Assembly: GCA_938030705.1 (NCBI GenBank)
Contig: CALHIR010000001.1
Location: forward strand, 142,017-206,016
DNA length: 64,000 nucleotides
From: Candidatus Poseidoniaceae archaeon
Lineage (GTDB): Archaea; Thermoplasmatota; Poseidoniia; Poseidoniales; Poseidoniaceae
Reading direction: 5' to 3'
The translations under genes were made by a program, and so were the position numbers. Below the pieces are notes generated by a model. It was given only the letters and a program-made list of their open reading frames with translations. It was not told the origin of the DNA and did not search any database. Numbering within the stretch: position 1 is the stretch's first letter; the number at the start of each line of letters is the position of its first letter. Positions 16,195 to 26,459 of the stretch are shown piece by piece.

Positions 16195-17151
16195 TCAAAC
16201 CCGAAGATGCTGGACGATTTGAGCGGTTAAAGCATCGAGTTGAATTTGTTCTCCACCGCCTTCTACGAGGCGATAATCAATTTCAGCCATCCACTCGGTC
16301 AAGGCGAGTTTTGAACGCTCACTGAGGAAATCTGCGCTGTACAGCTCACGGTGCAACTGGTTCACAAAGTCAGTGCCGGCCAGGCCAAATTGGTCCAGAA
16401 GTTCACGAAGTCTTCGACGGGCGACGTGAAAACCATCGTCGCGACATGCCATCAAGTACTGGTGGAGGGCTTCAGGTGGAGCGGTCGCTGAGGTTTCATA
16501 GACCAATTCACGCCCCACCGTGGTGTTGAGTGCGGCCGCCACCTGAAGGGCCGTCAACGCCTTTCGCAAATCGCCTTGCGATATGCGCGTGAGGGCTTCC
16601 ACTGCCCCCTCCTCGAGGGTCAAAGCCTCGAGTTCAGCCACATGGGTCACTTGAGCGGCGACATCGGCGTCGGAGAGTGGACGGAACCGAAACACGGCGC
16701 ATCGAGATTGGATGGGTTCGATGATTTTCGAGGAATAATTGCACGAAAGGATAAATCGGCAAGTTTCCGCGTATTGCTCCATGATCCGGCGAAGGGCACC
16801 CTGTGCGTCGTTGGTTAACGCATCGGCTTCATCGAGGAAGATAATTTTGAACGCTGCGCCACCGTAGGGTTGCGTTCGGGCAAACTGCTTGACCTTGGTG
16901 CGAATACTCTCCAATTTGCGCTCGTCCGAAGCGTTCATTTCGAGGAGGTTTTGGCGATACGCTTCGCCGAAGATATCCTTGGTCAGGGCCATGGCGGCCG
17001 TGGTTTTCCCTGTCCCGGGTGGTCCAGCGAACAACAAGTGCGGAAAATTCTTGCTCCCAGCGTACGTTCCGAGCCGTTGAACAACGGCCGCTTGGCCTTT
17101 GATTTGAGTCACCGATTGCGGGCGGTGTTTCTCGACCCAAAGTTCGCTCAT
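16195..17151 (-). CDS. rfcS: Replication factor C small subunit (clamp loader)
   Basis: AAA+ ATPase that loads PCNA at primer-template junctions, 318 residues from ATG 17151 (MSELWVEKHRP). This start matches the family N-terminus and has GAAGGAAG upstream. Walker A AGPPGTGKT, Walker B IIFLDEAD, the sensor region FILSCNYSSKIIEPI and the SRC motif (SRCAVFRF) are all present, followed by the helical lid and C-terminal collar. The large subunit gene is not in the window. A 14-codon open frame (17148-17192) upstream ends in ATGA over this start and could act as a leader, but that is unproven. Confidence 0.95.
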   Translation of the reverse strand: MSELWVEKHRPQSVTQIKGQAAVVQRLGTYAGSKNFPHLLFAGPPGTGKTTAAMALTKDIFGEAYRQNLLEMNASDERKLESIRTKVKQFARTQPYGGAAFKIIFLDEADALTNDAQGALRRIMEQYAETCRFILSCNYSSKIIEPIQSRCAVFRFRPLSDADVAAQVTHVAELEALTLEEGAVEALTRISQGDLRKALTALQVAAALNTTVGRELVYETSATAPPEALHQYLMACRDDGFHVARRRLRELLDQFGLAGTDFVNQLHRELYSADFLSERSKLALTEWMAEIDYRLVEGGGEQIQLDALTAQIVQHLRV

Positions 17152-17267
17152 ACTCTTCCTTCTCGTTGACGAGCCTCCTTCAACATTCGCATGACAAAAG
17201 AACACACAATTTCGGCAGTTTTCAACATCCTGGCCTCAAGGGCGCAGTGCGATGGAGGGAAAAGTCC

Positions 17268-17276
17268 CTATATTGG
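17268..17276 (+). promoter_or_regulatory. TATA-like element for the giant surface-protein operon
   Basis: CTATATTGG, centred about 21 bases before ATG 17292 and 30 bases before the alternative ATG at 17301. That spacing would give a leaderless or near-leaderless mRNA, common in archaea. Confidence 0.45.
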
Positions 17277-17291
17277 GGAGTGGTGTAAGGG

Positions 17292-20200
17292 ATGAGTCCC
17301 ATGCGTAGCGTACGAATCCTTCGTCCCCGAGCCACCGCTCTTTTGCTCGTTTTCATGTTCATCTTTGCTGACCTTTCCCTTCCCCAAACCATGGAGGGCT
17401 GGTCCGAATTAGAAGACGAAACCACCGTGCAGCGGGCCGTTTCTTACCATGCTGTCGCTGCAGATACGTACATCACAGCAGGTTCCCCCTCCTCCACCTA
17501 CAACACCTCAACCACCGGTACCCTTGCTGACGGCCCTGCTCAAGAGTCGCGTTTATTGCTTCGATTCCCGATGAACTTCACCTCCAGCGATACGGTTCAC
17601 CAAGCCAGTGTGGCCCTGCAATGCACCACCGATGATCTCGGGCCGACCGAACTTACGGCCTACGTCGCAGCCATCGATCGCACCTGGAACGGCTCTTACG
17701 CTTCTTGGGTGTCGTTCGAGAACAATCAGTTGTGGGCAACCGCCGGGGCTGAAGGTGCTGGCGACCGTGGCGATTGGGAGCCCCCAACCACACTGACAGG
17801 GAACGGGACTCTTTCCCTCAACGTGACCACGCTCGCTCAAAACGCAGCGCGTTCGAATGCGGGCAACCTTTCTCTTGTCGTCTCGTCCTTCGGCGCTACG
17901 TATGACTGCGCCATGTCCGAGGCATCGAATGCCTCCAATCGCCCTCGACTCTCGATGGACACCACCAACAACACGGCGGCCACCAGCGGTGCAACCGTCT
18001 CAACGGACCTTCCTGTTGAAGACGGTGCGCCATGGATGAAAGCTGACTTCTTGCTTCAACCCGTCACCACACCATCTCTGTCCTACGACCTCAACACCGG
18101 AACGGATGTTGAGATTCAACTGAGTAACGACGCCGAATGGCGCTCTGAAACCGACGAGGCATGGCACTTCTCGACCTTGTGGTCCACTTTTTCTTCCACG
18201 GGCACCTCCGGTGTTTACAACCTTCCCTCTTCCCTTGCGCTGGCCAATGGGACCACGATGCACATGCGTGTTCGGGCTGTTGACAGCAACGATCAGTGGG
18301 GTGCTTGGGACAGCACAAGTTTCCTTCTTCCAACCCACAACGTGGTCGACAACGGCGATGGAACAGCCACCATGACGTTCGGTCCAACCGATACCGGCTT
18401 GGAACAGAATTTCTTGCAAGACGCTACCGTCAGCGAAACGAGCAAAACCATCACTTACGGCGACGGCTCAACCCTTGAATCCAGCATGACTTCGAGCAAG
18501 GAACGTTTGATTCACTTCAGGGCCTCGTTGAACCAACTTGGTCTCCACGATAACTTGACCATCGTCAACGCCGAAATGAAATTGGTGCGCTCTTCCTACT
18601 CTGGCGATCCGGTGGTTTCGGTTCACGGCATGGAAGAATCTGGGCTTTGGGCTGAGAATGAAATCACGTGGAACCGTATGTCAGCCAACGGCATCACATG
18701 GTACGATGGTGGACGATCCAACGGTACGGCCTCGCTGGCGCTCGTTGAAGGAAACCAAAGCAGCAGCAGTTTCACTTTTGACCTTGACCACGCCGTGCAA
18801 AATTACCTTGACGGTGGCGATGATGCCCCCCTCGACATGTTGATGGCGGTTCGTGGAAAGTACGAATCCTATACGAACGGTGAAGGTATCATTTTCCACT
18901 CTGCTGATGCATCGAACCCCAGCGATTTACCATCGTTCTCGCTGACCTATGAGTGGGGCAGCGGCACACCGCCCGCTTCGGTCAACTTGACCGCTCCTGC
19001 CGATGGACTCGCCATTTGGAATCAGACCGGTCACAACCTTTCAGGAAACACCCAACCGGCGTTGAATTGGACCGTTCCTTCATCGGGCGAGGACATCATT
19101 TTTGAATTGGCGACTGACGAAGATTTCCGTCTACGTCAGCTACGCATCGATACCCGTGTTGACAGCGATTTCAGTCCCACCGATGGCATCTTGAACATGA
19201 CCGGGAGTAAAACCCTCGAAGTCGGCAACATGTACTTCTGGCGCATGGCCACGGTGAACAGCGACGACCACTACGGAGCATGGGTCAGTTCCAGTTTCCT
19301 CGTTTCATCTGCCGAGAGCACATGGTTGACCGGTGACCGCTACGAGTTCCGAATCAAGCACGGAAACGGTTCCCAAGACAATCAATACCCCGAATGCATG
19401 GACACGTATATCGATAGTTCAGCCTCGAACGACAACTTTGACGGCGACTCCGAGATAACCATTGATTACAACCCAACCGGCGGCGAAATTACCGGCCTGT
19501 TGGGGTGCAACCTCGTGTCCACGCTGTTACCCAACGGCTACGCTGTTGAATCCGCTCATCTGTCTATGAAACTGACATCGACGACGTTTGGAACCCCTAC
19601 CATCGCCGTGTGGGAGAGCAGCCAAAATGATTGGGACGCAGAGGATGCGACTTGGTCAAGTTATGATGGTTCCAACGCATGGGATACGGCTGGTGCCAAA
19701 GGTTCAGAACGCGGCTCGCTTTTGGACAGTGTGAGCGTTGGTTCCTCCTTCTCTGAGGGGGACAGTGTGGAATGGAACGTCACGCTTGCGGTCCAAAACG
19801 CCATGCGAGAAGATCGTCGTGTGGATTTCATCGCAGGCATACTCGGGGCTGGCTCCGGTGGCGCTCGAACCGCCTATTTCAGCACGGCAGAAGATTCCAT
19901 GGCCAATCGACCTGAACTGACCTTCGTTTATGTGCCAGGTTCGGATGCACTGCCATCCAATCCAACGCCTTCGCTTCCGGCCAACGGCTCGTGGTCCATT
20001 GGTTCGGGCGTCGACCTGACGCCCATCGCTCAACCTGAGTTGGTTTGGAGTTTCACCGGTTCAATGGCGCTGACGGGTTTCATTGTTCAACTTGACACGC
20101 AGAGTGATTTCTCTTCGGTGAACAGCCTTACCTACACCTCTTGGAACGATGCAGGCTTTGACGTGACCAACAACACGTTCACCTTGCAGTCCGACCTTGA

Positions 20201-23200
20201 TGATGGGAACACATGGTTCTGGCGTGTCCGGGCTGTTTCGGCGACCAACCAAATTGGAAACTGGTCGTCTTCCTATCACTTCCAACTCCCCGACCTGAAC
20301 ACGGTCGTCTTCAATTCCACCAAGGCCTCGGTTGAGTTGCGCCATCACGGTGCGCTCCCTCACCTCAACACGCCGCACCTGGTTGATACCTACGTCATCG
20401 AGAACGGCTCGGGTGCCGACGACACCCATGAAAACGCCACCACGCTCCGGGTCGGTGAACAGTCCACCGGCTACCAGTCCGCTGCTCTTATCCGTATTCC
20501 TCTTGCCGAAGTCCCGCAACCTTCGGGCGCACGTGTCACTGGCGCTGAATTGAGTCTCTTCGCAGAATACGGCTCAGTAGAGGATGAACCGGTGGCCATT
20601 CGCCCCGTCCTCCAACCGTGGACGACCTCGGCCAACGCCACCACCTACGACGGGACCAACAACTGGTCCGAGCGTGGTGGTCGTGATATCGGCGTTGATA
20701 TTGGCGGCTATGTCGACCTCGTCGACAGCGTCTCCGATGATTGGATGGATTTCGACATTACCGAAGCGGTCCAAGCCGCTTTGGCAAACAGCCAGACTTT
20801 CGTTTCCCTGATGGTTTACACCTCTTCGCAAACCACGGATGAAATCATCTTCACCTCTACGGAAGGAAGCGCTTCAGAAGCACCGTATTTGACCTTGATT
20901 TGGGAGGACGGAACGGTGGCGACCCCAACGGTCAGCGGCGTGAATACCGGCCCGTCCAATGCGACCATCGTCTGGGACACGGCCTCACACGCGCTCAAGG
21001 CCGACCGTTCTCCAACCTTCACGTGGACCTACAGTGGCTCGACCACAGCGACCGATTGGCGCGTCTTCCTCCAAGCGGATGCCAACGACGACATGGCGGG
21101 CTTGTACACCTACGATTCTCGTACCACACCCTCGTCGTTCGACATGACCAACCTGACCTTCACGCCCTCCTCCGATTTGACCTTCGCACAGGAAATCCGC
21201 TGGATGGTTCAACCCATCAACAACGGTATGCTCGGCCCTCGAAGTGCGTCTACGATTTTCTACTTGCCTAACGATGTCGGTCAAGAGATCAACAGCACCT
21301 ACGCCAATCTTTCCATTCAAGAAGGGTCCATTGTATCCTCGCTCTCCTACCCGAGCGTTTCGCAGGATACGTACTTGGACACCGGGACCATTTACACCGA
21401 CCGGGGTTCTTCTTCCAGCCTTTACGTTGGTCGCAGTCAAATCTCCACCAGCAACCCGAACCTTCGTTCCATGTCGCTCGTGAACATGAATTTCAGTGCC
21501 CTGCCAATGCCAGGGACCTACGAGGTGGTTGACGCCAGTTTGGATTTCAATGTGCTGGCGGCCTCCGATTCGACGCTGATCGCCGTCTCGGACATCTCTT
21601 CCTTGTGGAGTGAATCATCCGTTTACGCCTATCCCGCAGGCAATACCTCGTCGTGGGCCCAGAGCGGTGGTTTCTCAGTCAACGACCATGACGTTCCCTT
21701 CAACGCACCGCAATGGGTGAACGACACAGGCAGCGTCGGCTTCAACGTCACGGCCTTCGTTCAGCACGCCTTGAACAACAACGTGGCTGAATTGAATGTC
21801 TTGCTCTTCGCCGTAGAATTGGAGAGCGGTGTTGACGGCCGTGTCCAATTCGCTTCAAGCGAAGCCACCAACATCGATGTTCGCCCTCGCCTCAACCTGA
21901 CCTACCGTACCACCGCCGCTTGGACGCCATCCGCACCAAGCGGGCTCCTGCCTGCCGATGGCGCCACGTTGTGGAACACCTCACAACCTCGCCCCTCGGG
22001 ATTGAACGACAGCGATTTTAGCTGGACCACCACTTACTCAAACGAAACTCAGTTCGTGGCGTGCGGTGGATACGACCCGCTCTTCCTCAGCGATGACACA
22101 CTCTGTTACCTCTCCAATGATATCGCAGCCGGTCTTCATGACAACTTCACCATTGATTTGGCCAACAACACGGTCAACAATGCAGGGTTGGAGAAGGGGG
22201 ACTTCTGGCAATACTGGCGTATTCGGGCTGACCAAGGTGACCGAATCGGGGAATGGTCGGCGGTCCACAAGTACCGGAATCCGGCCGACCAAGGCAGTGA
22301 TGATGGAGCGGGTAACCACACGCTGAACATCTCTCGAGGTTCCATCTTTGAGCAAACGGGTCTTTTGCCATCGGTGCCGGATGTAGAAATCGATTCGAAC
22401 GCAACCACCAACCGGGGGAGTTCCACGAACATGGTCTTGGGTGTGAACAGCCTCGGCACCGGTGAAAGCCGTATCTTGATGGAGTTTGATTTGTCCAACA
22501 TCCCTTGGCCTTCCGCCATGACCCCCACGCAAATGATGTTGCGTATGTACCAAACCAACGTCGGCGGTTCAGCATCAACCACCATCGCAGCCTATGCCTG
22601 CAGTGGCTTCACCGAATCCAGCGTGGTTTGGTCCACCGCTCCGTCATGCTCCAGCACGGAAATCACCCGTTCGACCTTGACCTTGGCTTCACCCATTGGC
22701 TGGATGGAGTGGGACCTGACGAGTCTAGCGCAAAGCAACATTGCCAACGGTAACACCACCATGACATTCATGCTTCAGATGGTGGGTACCTCAGGTTCTT
22801 CCCACACCTTCTACTCGTCAGAATTCTCAAATTCTTCTTTCCATCCTCATCTGGTTCTCGACTACGTCGACAACGTGAACGGTATCGTGCCACCTGCACA
22901 ACCCACACTCACTTCGCCCGCCGACGGTCAAGTGCTCTATGCAGAAGAAAACGGCTTGTTGACGCCTTCCACCCAACCGGCCTTGACATGGACACCCGTC
23001 TCTGGGGCTACGGGCTACATCGTGACAGTAGCCAATCAAACCGGTGTGTACAAATTCAAGTCATGGGAAGATTCCGAAATCACGAACACCACGTTCAGAT
23101 TCGCTGACAACCTGACCGAAGGCCAACTCTTCTCCTGGTGGGTCCAGGGTGTGAATCAATCCATCCCGGGTCCTTCGTCTGCTCGTTGGAGTTTCGCTGT

Positions 23201-26200
23201 GGGCGATCCCAACCACACCTACAACAACGATTACACCTACACTTACACCTTCCAGACGGGCAATGAAATCGCTGCCTTTGGCCACACCAATGTTCAGGAC
23301 CTCGCCCTCTACAGCGAATATCCAGATACCAACTTTGCTGGTGAATCAACCATCAGTGCAGGCGATTATTGCGGTACGCTCTATGCCGACGAGTGCCGGA
23401 TCAACATTGGATTGAATGCGGCCCAAATTCCGTTCGCTCAGTATCAACAGGTGCATTCTGCATCGCTCGGCATGTACATTGAATCATGGACTTCGGTTCA
23501 AGGTGCGACCTCCGTTTCTTTCGATGTCCACCCGATCCTCAATGCGAACTGGGGCCAAGCTTCCGCAACATGGAACGGCACCACGGTCGGCAGCACATGG
23601 GGTGCGCCAGGAATGCAGGCCGGTCTGGATTACGGTGATGCTATCTCCACCACGACGGTGAACGTTGACACCACAGGATGGCTGTGGTTTGATCTCAGCA
23701 CGCCCGGTATGACCACCACCAATCTGAACGCTTGGATCATCATCGCCACACCCAACAACGGCCATGCCCACGCCTCGTTCTACTCGGGTTCTGCCGTCAA
23801 CGTGGATTATCGTCCGCAGATCCTGTTCAACACGACCAACATCACCACCGTGGCCATCAGTCCCTCAGGTACGGTTTCCACCGATGCAGATTCGGCAGTG
23901 AATTTCAACTCGGTGGCCTACGATCACCAATCGATGGTCCAAACAACCCCTGTGACATGGGCTGCATCCTCCGGTAGCATTGGTTCAAATGGTCTCTTCA
24001 CGCCAACCACGGCAGGGACCGTCACCATCACGTCGTGTTTCGGTCTGGTCTGCGGACATCAAAACATCACGGTGACACCCGGTGCACCAACCGAACTCAT
24101 CGTCACTCCATTGACGGCCACCATCACGGCAGATGAGTCCTTGACCATCACGGCCCACATGGTCGACCAGCACGGTAACATGGTGCCTGGTGAGCCCATT
24201 ACCTACACGCCGACCAACGGGAGCATGAGCGCCGTCGTGCCCAATATTTTCCAACCATACGCTGTTGGTTCTCATGTCGTGCGGGTCGCTCACAATGTTC
24301 AATCTGGAGAATTTATTGATGTCGCGGTAACGGTCGAAGCCGGCGCCCCCTCTTTCTTTGAACTGGGTGGATGCGAAGGTACGGTGCCCGCCGGTGTGGT
24401 GTGTGACATCACCATCGACTTGTACGACCAATTTGGCAATGCTTTGGACCTTGCAACCGCTGGAAATCTGACTTGGACCACCACGAACGGGAATTACTCC
24501 GAAATCAATCAGCAGTACTTCCCAGATCACGTTGGTGTCTGGTGGTTAAACCTCAGTTCAGTTTCTGGAGCCTCAGACGAACTTCAAATCACCGTTGGTT
24601 ATGGTGCCATTGATTTCTTAGAACTGAATGCCTCCTCAACCTCCATCACCGCCGACGACCGGGTTTACATCAACACCACTCGGGTTGACGTCCGAGGAAA
24701 TCGCTTGGCCGTTGTTTTGCCGGCCGATAACTGGACCAAGACTTCGGACGGTCAGTTGACGCCAGGTGCCCCAGCCATTTGGGACCCGGTCAAGACCGGT
24801 TCGAAAATCCTCGAAGCCCGGTACGAAACTGAATTGACGCAACTTGTGATCGAAGTGGACCGGGGACAAACCCAAACCCTGCGCATCACCGTCGAGGACG
24901 AGATTGCAACCTGGCAACACTTTGACATAACGGCTGATGATACGCTCGAAGCCAAGATCTTCGCCATTGACGCCAAAGGTAACCAATGGGCGGTTCCCGA
25001 ATCGAACTGGTCGCTCTCCCACCCGACCATCGATGAAACCTCGAACTTTATCGAAGTCTTCATCGGCGACGCCACCACCTTCACGCCGTATTACGCCTCA
25101 GACATGCCCTACACTCTCAGTGCCTCCTACAGCGATCTCATTGTCTCGATCAACATCACGGTCGACCACGGCATGCTCAACACCGTCTCCATTGAAGGCG
25201 TGGCCAATGACCCCCTGCGCTCGACCGGGGCCATCATCGAGATGACGTCGGACTTTGCGATTGATTTCTCATCCGAACTCTTTGATACCGACAACAATCG
25301 AATCTCTTCGGACGAATTGACTTGGCTTGAGGTAAATGTCGACACCGGGGATGTTCAAGACATAACAACGCAACTGCTGCTCGATGACATGCGTTGGGAA
25401 GCGACCACGGTTGGTGAGTGGCGCATTGAAGCCTTCAGTATCAGCGGTACCGGTTTCAACATCTCCGACAGTGTGTCCATCACCGTTCTCCACGGCGAGG
25501 CGGTCACCGTGGCCGCTGACCTCTCAACCACCAGCCCCACCGCTGGCGATCGGGTGGACATCCAAGTTACGGGAACCGACGCCGATGGAAACCAGTTCCC
25601 GCAGAACGTTGCGTGGACCGAAAATGGTGCCGACGTCCCGACCTTGAGCATTATCACGACGTCGGACGGAACCTACACTTACGACGCAGAAGTGGCCGAA
25701 GTCCATACGCTCCAATACAGCGTAGGTGGAGCAGTATCGACGGTTGAAATCACCGTATCAGCCCAAAACACCGTCGCTCGTCTAGAGGTCAATCTGTCCA
25801 CCGACGTACTTGAGCAACTCGAGAGTCTCGATGTATCCATCCGAGCCTTTGATGCGTTTGACAATGAGATTCCTGTTCCGGGTAGCGTTCAGGTGCAATC
25901 CACCGGACGTGGAAAAGCGATGATGACCTCGTCCGACCAGTGGACGGTCACCACATTGGATGACGGACCACAGACGATCACCGTCAGCGTCGGCACTGTC
26001 CGTGTAAACGAGGAAATCACCGTGAACGGAAACTTCCAGGGTTTCTTTGAAGCCGGTGGAACGTTGTATTATGTCGGTGCAGGTTTACTCGCTCTCGTGG
26101 CTGTTGTCCTCTTGGCGCTCGGCGTCATGTTCTTGCGAAACTCAGGAGGCGCCGATGACTGGGATGATGACGATTATGACGACGAGGACGAAGATGTGAA

Positions 26201-26459
26201 ACCCTCGGGTCCAACAGGTCCAGCTCCCGGTCCATCCGGTCCAGCTCCCGGTCCATCCGGTCCAGCCCCCGGCCCCTCGGGTCCAGCCCCCGGTCCATCC
26301 GGTCCACCCGCAGAGGAGACGCCTGCTGCAGAAGAGGAGGTTGAAGAAGAACTCGAAACCACCTTTGACGAAGACGGCGTGGAATGGTGGGAGGACGAAG
26401 ACGGTGCCTGGTGGTTCCGTAGTCCCGGTGAAGAAGAGTGGCAAGAGTACAACGAATGA
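17292..26459 (+). CDS. Giant (3055-residue) surface protein with seven DNRLRE-like repeats, Ig-like repeats and acidic tail
   Basis: An N-terminal signal segment (ALLLVFMFIFADLSL) is followed by seven copies of a DNRLRE/disaggregatase-like beta domain starting near residues 55, 375, 702, 1030, 1357, 1695 and 2000. Recurrent motifs are DTYI, a LLRFP-like strand and an AW-N-type turn. Each copy alternates with a fibronectin-like domain (PADG..LW then P...W). The unit period is about 327 residues. From about 2187 to 2910 there are Ig-like BIG2-type repeats. A single membrane helix (about 2925-2950) precedes a cytoplasmic tail with an Asp/Glu run, four GPAPGPS repeats and a Trp-rich end (GVEWWEDEDGAWWFRSPG). 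DNRLRE domains are often linked to polysaccharide binding, so an adhesive or glycan-binding role is plausible. Its stop overlaps the next gene's ATG. Confidence 0.85.
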   Translation: MSPMRSVRILRPRATALLLVFMFIFADLSLPQTMEGWSELEDETTVQRAVSYHAVAADTYITAGSPSSTYNTSTTGTLADGPAQESRLLLRFPMNFTSSDTVHQASVALQCTTDDLGPTELTAYVAAIDRTWNGSYASWVSFENNQLWATAGAEGAGDRGDWEPPTTLTGNGTLSLNVTTLAQNAARSNAGNLSLVVSSFGATYDCAMSEASNASNRPRLSMDTTNNTAATSGATVSTDLPVEDGAPWMKADFLLQPVTTPSLSYDLNTGTDVEIQLSNDAEWRSETDEAWHFSTLWSTFSSTGTSGVYNLPSSLALANGTTMHMRVRAVDSNDQWGAWDSTSFLLPTHNVVDNGDGTATMTFGPTDTGLEQNFLQDATVSETSKTITYGDGSTLESSMTSSKERLIHFRASLNQLGLHDNLTIVNAEMKLVRSSYSGDPVVSVHGMEESGLWAENEITWNRMSANGITWYDGGRSNGTASLALVEGNQSSSSFTFDLDHAVQNYLDGGDDAPLDMLMAVRGKYESYTNGEGIIFHSADASNPSDLPSFSLTYEWGSGTPPASVNLTAPADGLAIWNQTGHNLSGNTQPALNWTVPSSGEDIIFELATDEDFRLRQLRIDTRVDSDFSPTDGILNMTGSKTLEVGNMYFWRMATVNSDDHYGAWVSSSFLVSSAESTWLTGDRYEFRIKHGNGSQDNQYPECMDTYIDSSASNDNFDGDSEITIDYNPTGGEITGLLGCNLVSTLLPNGYAVESAHLSMKLTSTTFGTPTIAVWESSQNDWDAEDATWSSYDGSNAWDTAGAKGSERGSLLDSVSVGSSFSEGDSVEWNVTLAVQNAMREDRRVDFIAGILGAGSGGARTAYFSTAEDSMANRPELTFVYVPGSDALPSNPTPSLPANGSWSIGSGVDLTPIAQPELVWSFTGSMALTGFIVQLDTQSDFSSVNSLTYTSWNDAGFDVTNNTFTLQSDLDDGNTWFWRVRAVSATNQIGNWSSSYHFQLPDLNTVVFNSTKASVELRHHGALPHLNTPHLVDTYVIENGSGADDTHENATTLRVGEQSTGYQSAALIRIPLAEVPQPSGARVTGAELSLFAEYGSVEDEPVAIRPVLQPWTTSANATTYDGTNNWSERGGRDIGVDIGGYVDLVDSVSDDWMDFDITEAVQAALANSQTFVSLMVYTSSQTTDEIIFTSTEGSASEAPYLTLIWEDGTVATPTVSGVNTGPSNATIVWDTASHALKADRSPTFTWTYSGSTTATDWRVFLQADANDDMAGLYTYDSRTTPSSFDMTNLTFTPSSDLTFAQEIRWMVQPINNGMLGPRSASTIFYLPNDVGQEINSTYANLSIQEGSIVSSLSYPSVSQDTYLDTGTIYTDRGSSSSLYVGRSQISTSNPNLRSMSLVNMNFSALPMPGTYEVVDASLDFNVLAASDSTLIAVSDISSLWSESSVYAYPAGNTSSWAQSGGFSVNDHDVPFNAPQWVNDTGSVGFNVTAFVQHALNNNVAELNVLLFAVELESGVDGRVQFASSEATNIDVRPRLNLTYRTTAAWTPSAPSGLLPADGATLWNTSQPRPSGLNDSDFSWTTTYSNETQFVACGGYDPLFLSDDTLCYLSNDIAAGLHDNFTIDLANNTVNNAGLEKGDFWQYWRIRADQGDRIGEWSAVHKYRNPADQGSDDGAGNHTLNISRGSIFEQTGLLPSVPDVEIDSNATTNRGSSTNMVLGVNSLGTGESRILMEFDLSNIPWPSAMTPTQMMLRMYQTNVGGSASTTIAAYACSGFTESSVVWSTAPSCSSTEITRSTLTLASPIGWMEWDLTSLAQSNIANGNTTMTFMLQMVGTSGSSHTFYSSEFSNSSFHPHLVLDYVDNVNGIVPPAQPTLTSPADGQVLYAEENGLLTPSTQPALTWTPVSGATGYIVTVANQTGVYKFKSWEDSEITNTTFRFADNLTEGQLFSWWVQGVNQSIPGPSSARWSFAVGDPNHTYNNDYTYTYTFQTGNEIAAFGHTNVQDLALYSEYPDTNFAGESTISAGDYCGTLYADECRINIGLNAAQIPFAQYQQVHSASLGMYIESWTSVQGATSVSFDVHPILNANWGQASATWNGTTVGSTWGAPGMQAGLDYGDAISTTTVNVDTTGWLWFDLSTPGMTTTNLNAWIIIATPNNGHAHASFYSGSAVNVDYRPQILFNTTNITTVAISPSGTVSTDADSAVNFNSVAYDHQSMVQTTPVTWAASSGSIGSNGLFTPTTAGTVTITSCFGLVCGHQNITVTPGAPTELIVTPLTATITADESLTITAHMVDQHGNMVPGEPITYTPTNGSMSAVVPNIFQPYAVGSHVVRVAHNVQSGEFIDVAVTVEAGAPSFFELGGCEGTVPAGVVCDITIDLYDQFGNALDLATAGNLTWTTTNGNYSEINQQYFPDHVGVWWLNLSSVSGASDELQITVGYGAIDFLELNASSTSITADDRVYINTTRVDVRGNRLAVVLPADNWTKTSDGQLTPGAPAIWDPVKTGSKILEARYETELTQLVIEVDRGQTQTLRITVEDEIATWQHFDITADDTLEAKIFAIDAKGNQWAVPESNWSLSHPTIDETSNFIEVFIGDATTFTPYYASDMPYTLSASYSDLIVSINITVDHGMLNTVSIEGVANDPLRSTGAIIEMTSDFAIDFSSELFDTDNNRISSDELTWLEVNVDTGDVQDITTQLLLDDMRWEATTVGEWRIEAFSISGTGFNISDSVSITVLHGEAVTVAADLSTTSPTAGDRVDIQVTGTDADGNQFPQNVAWTENGADVPTLSIITTSDGTYTYDAEVAEVHTLQYSVGGAVSTVEITVSAQNTVARLEVNLSTDVLEQLESLDVSIRAFDAFDNEIPVPGSVQVQSTGRGKAMMTSSDQWTVTTLDDGPQTITVSVGTVRVNEEITVNGNFQGFFEAGGTLYYVGAGLLALVAVVLLALGVMFLRNSGGADDWDDDDYDDEDEDVKPSGPTGPAPGPSGPAPGPSGPAPGPSGPAPGPSGPPAEETPAAEEEVEEELETTFDEDGVEWWEDEDGAWWFRSPGEEEWQEYNE
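26217..26300 (+). repeat. Four-copy 21-base tandem repeat encoding GPAPGPS
   Basis: Four in-frame units at 26217, 26238, 26259 and 26280. Units 1 and 2 are identical over 21 bases, and units 3 and 4 differ at a few synonymous sites. It encodes a Pro/Gly linker in the cytoplasmic tail of the giant protein. The near identity suggests recent slippage or unequal exchange. Confidence 0.9.

Noticed and set aside
16195..17205. Possible replication origin near rfcS
   Set aside because: No Orc1/Cdc6 gene and no repeated origin-box-like sequence is visible nearby.
26217..26300. Possible CRISPR array
   Set aside because: The repeats are contiguous, without spacers, and in frame within a coding tail.
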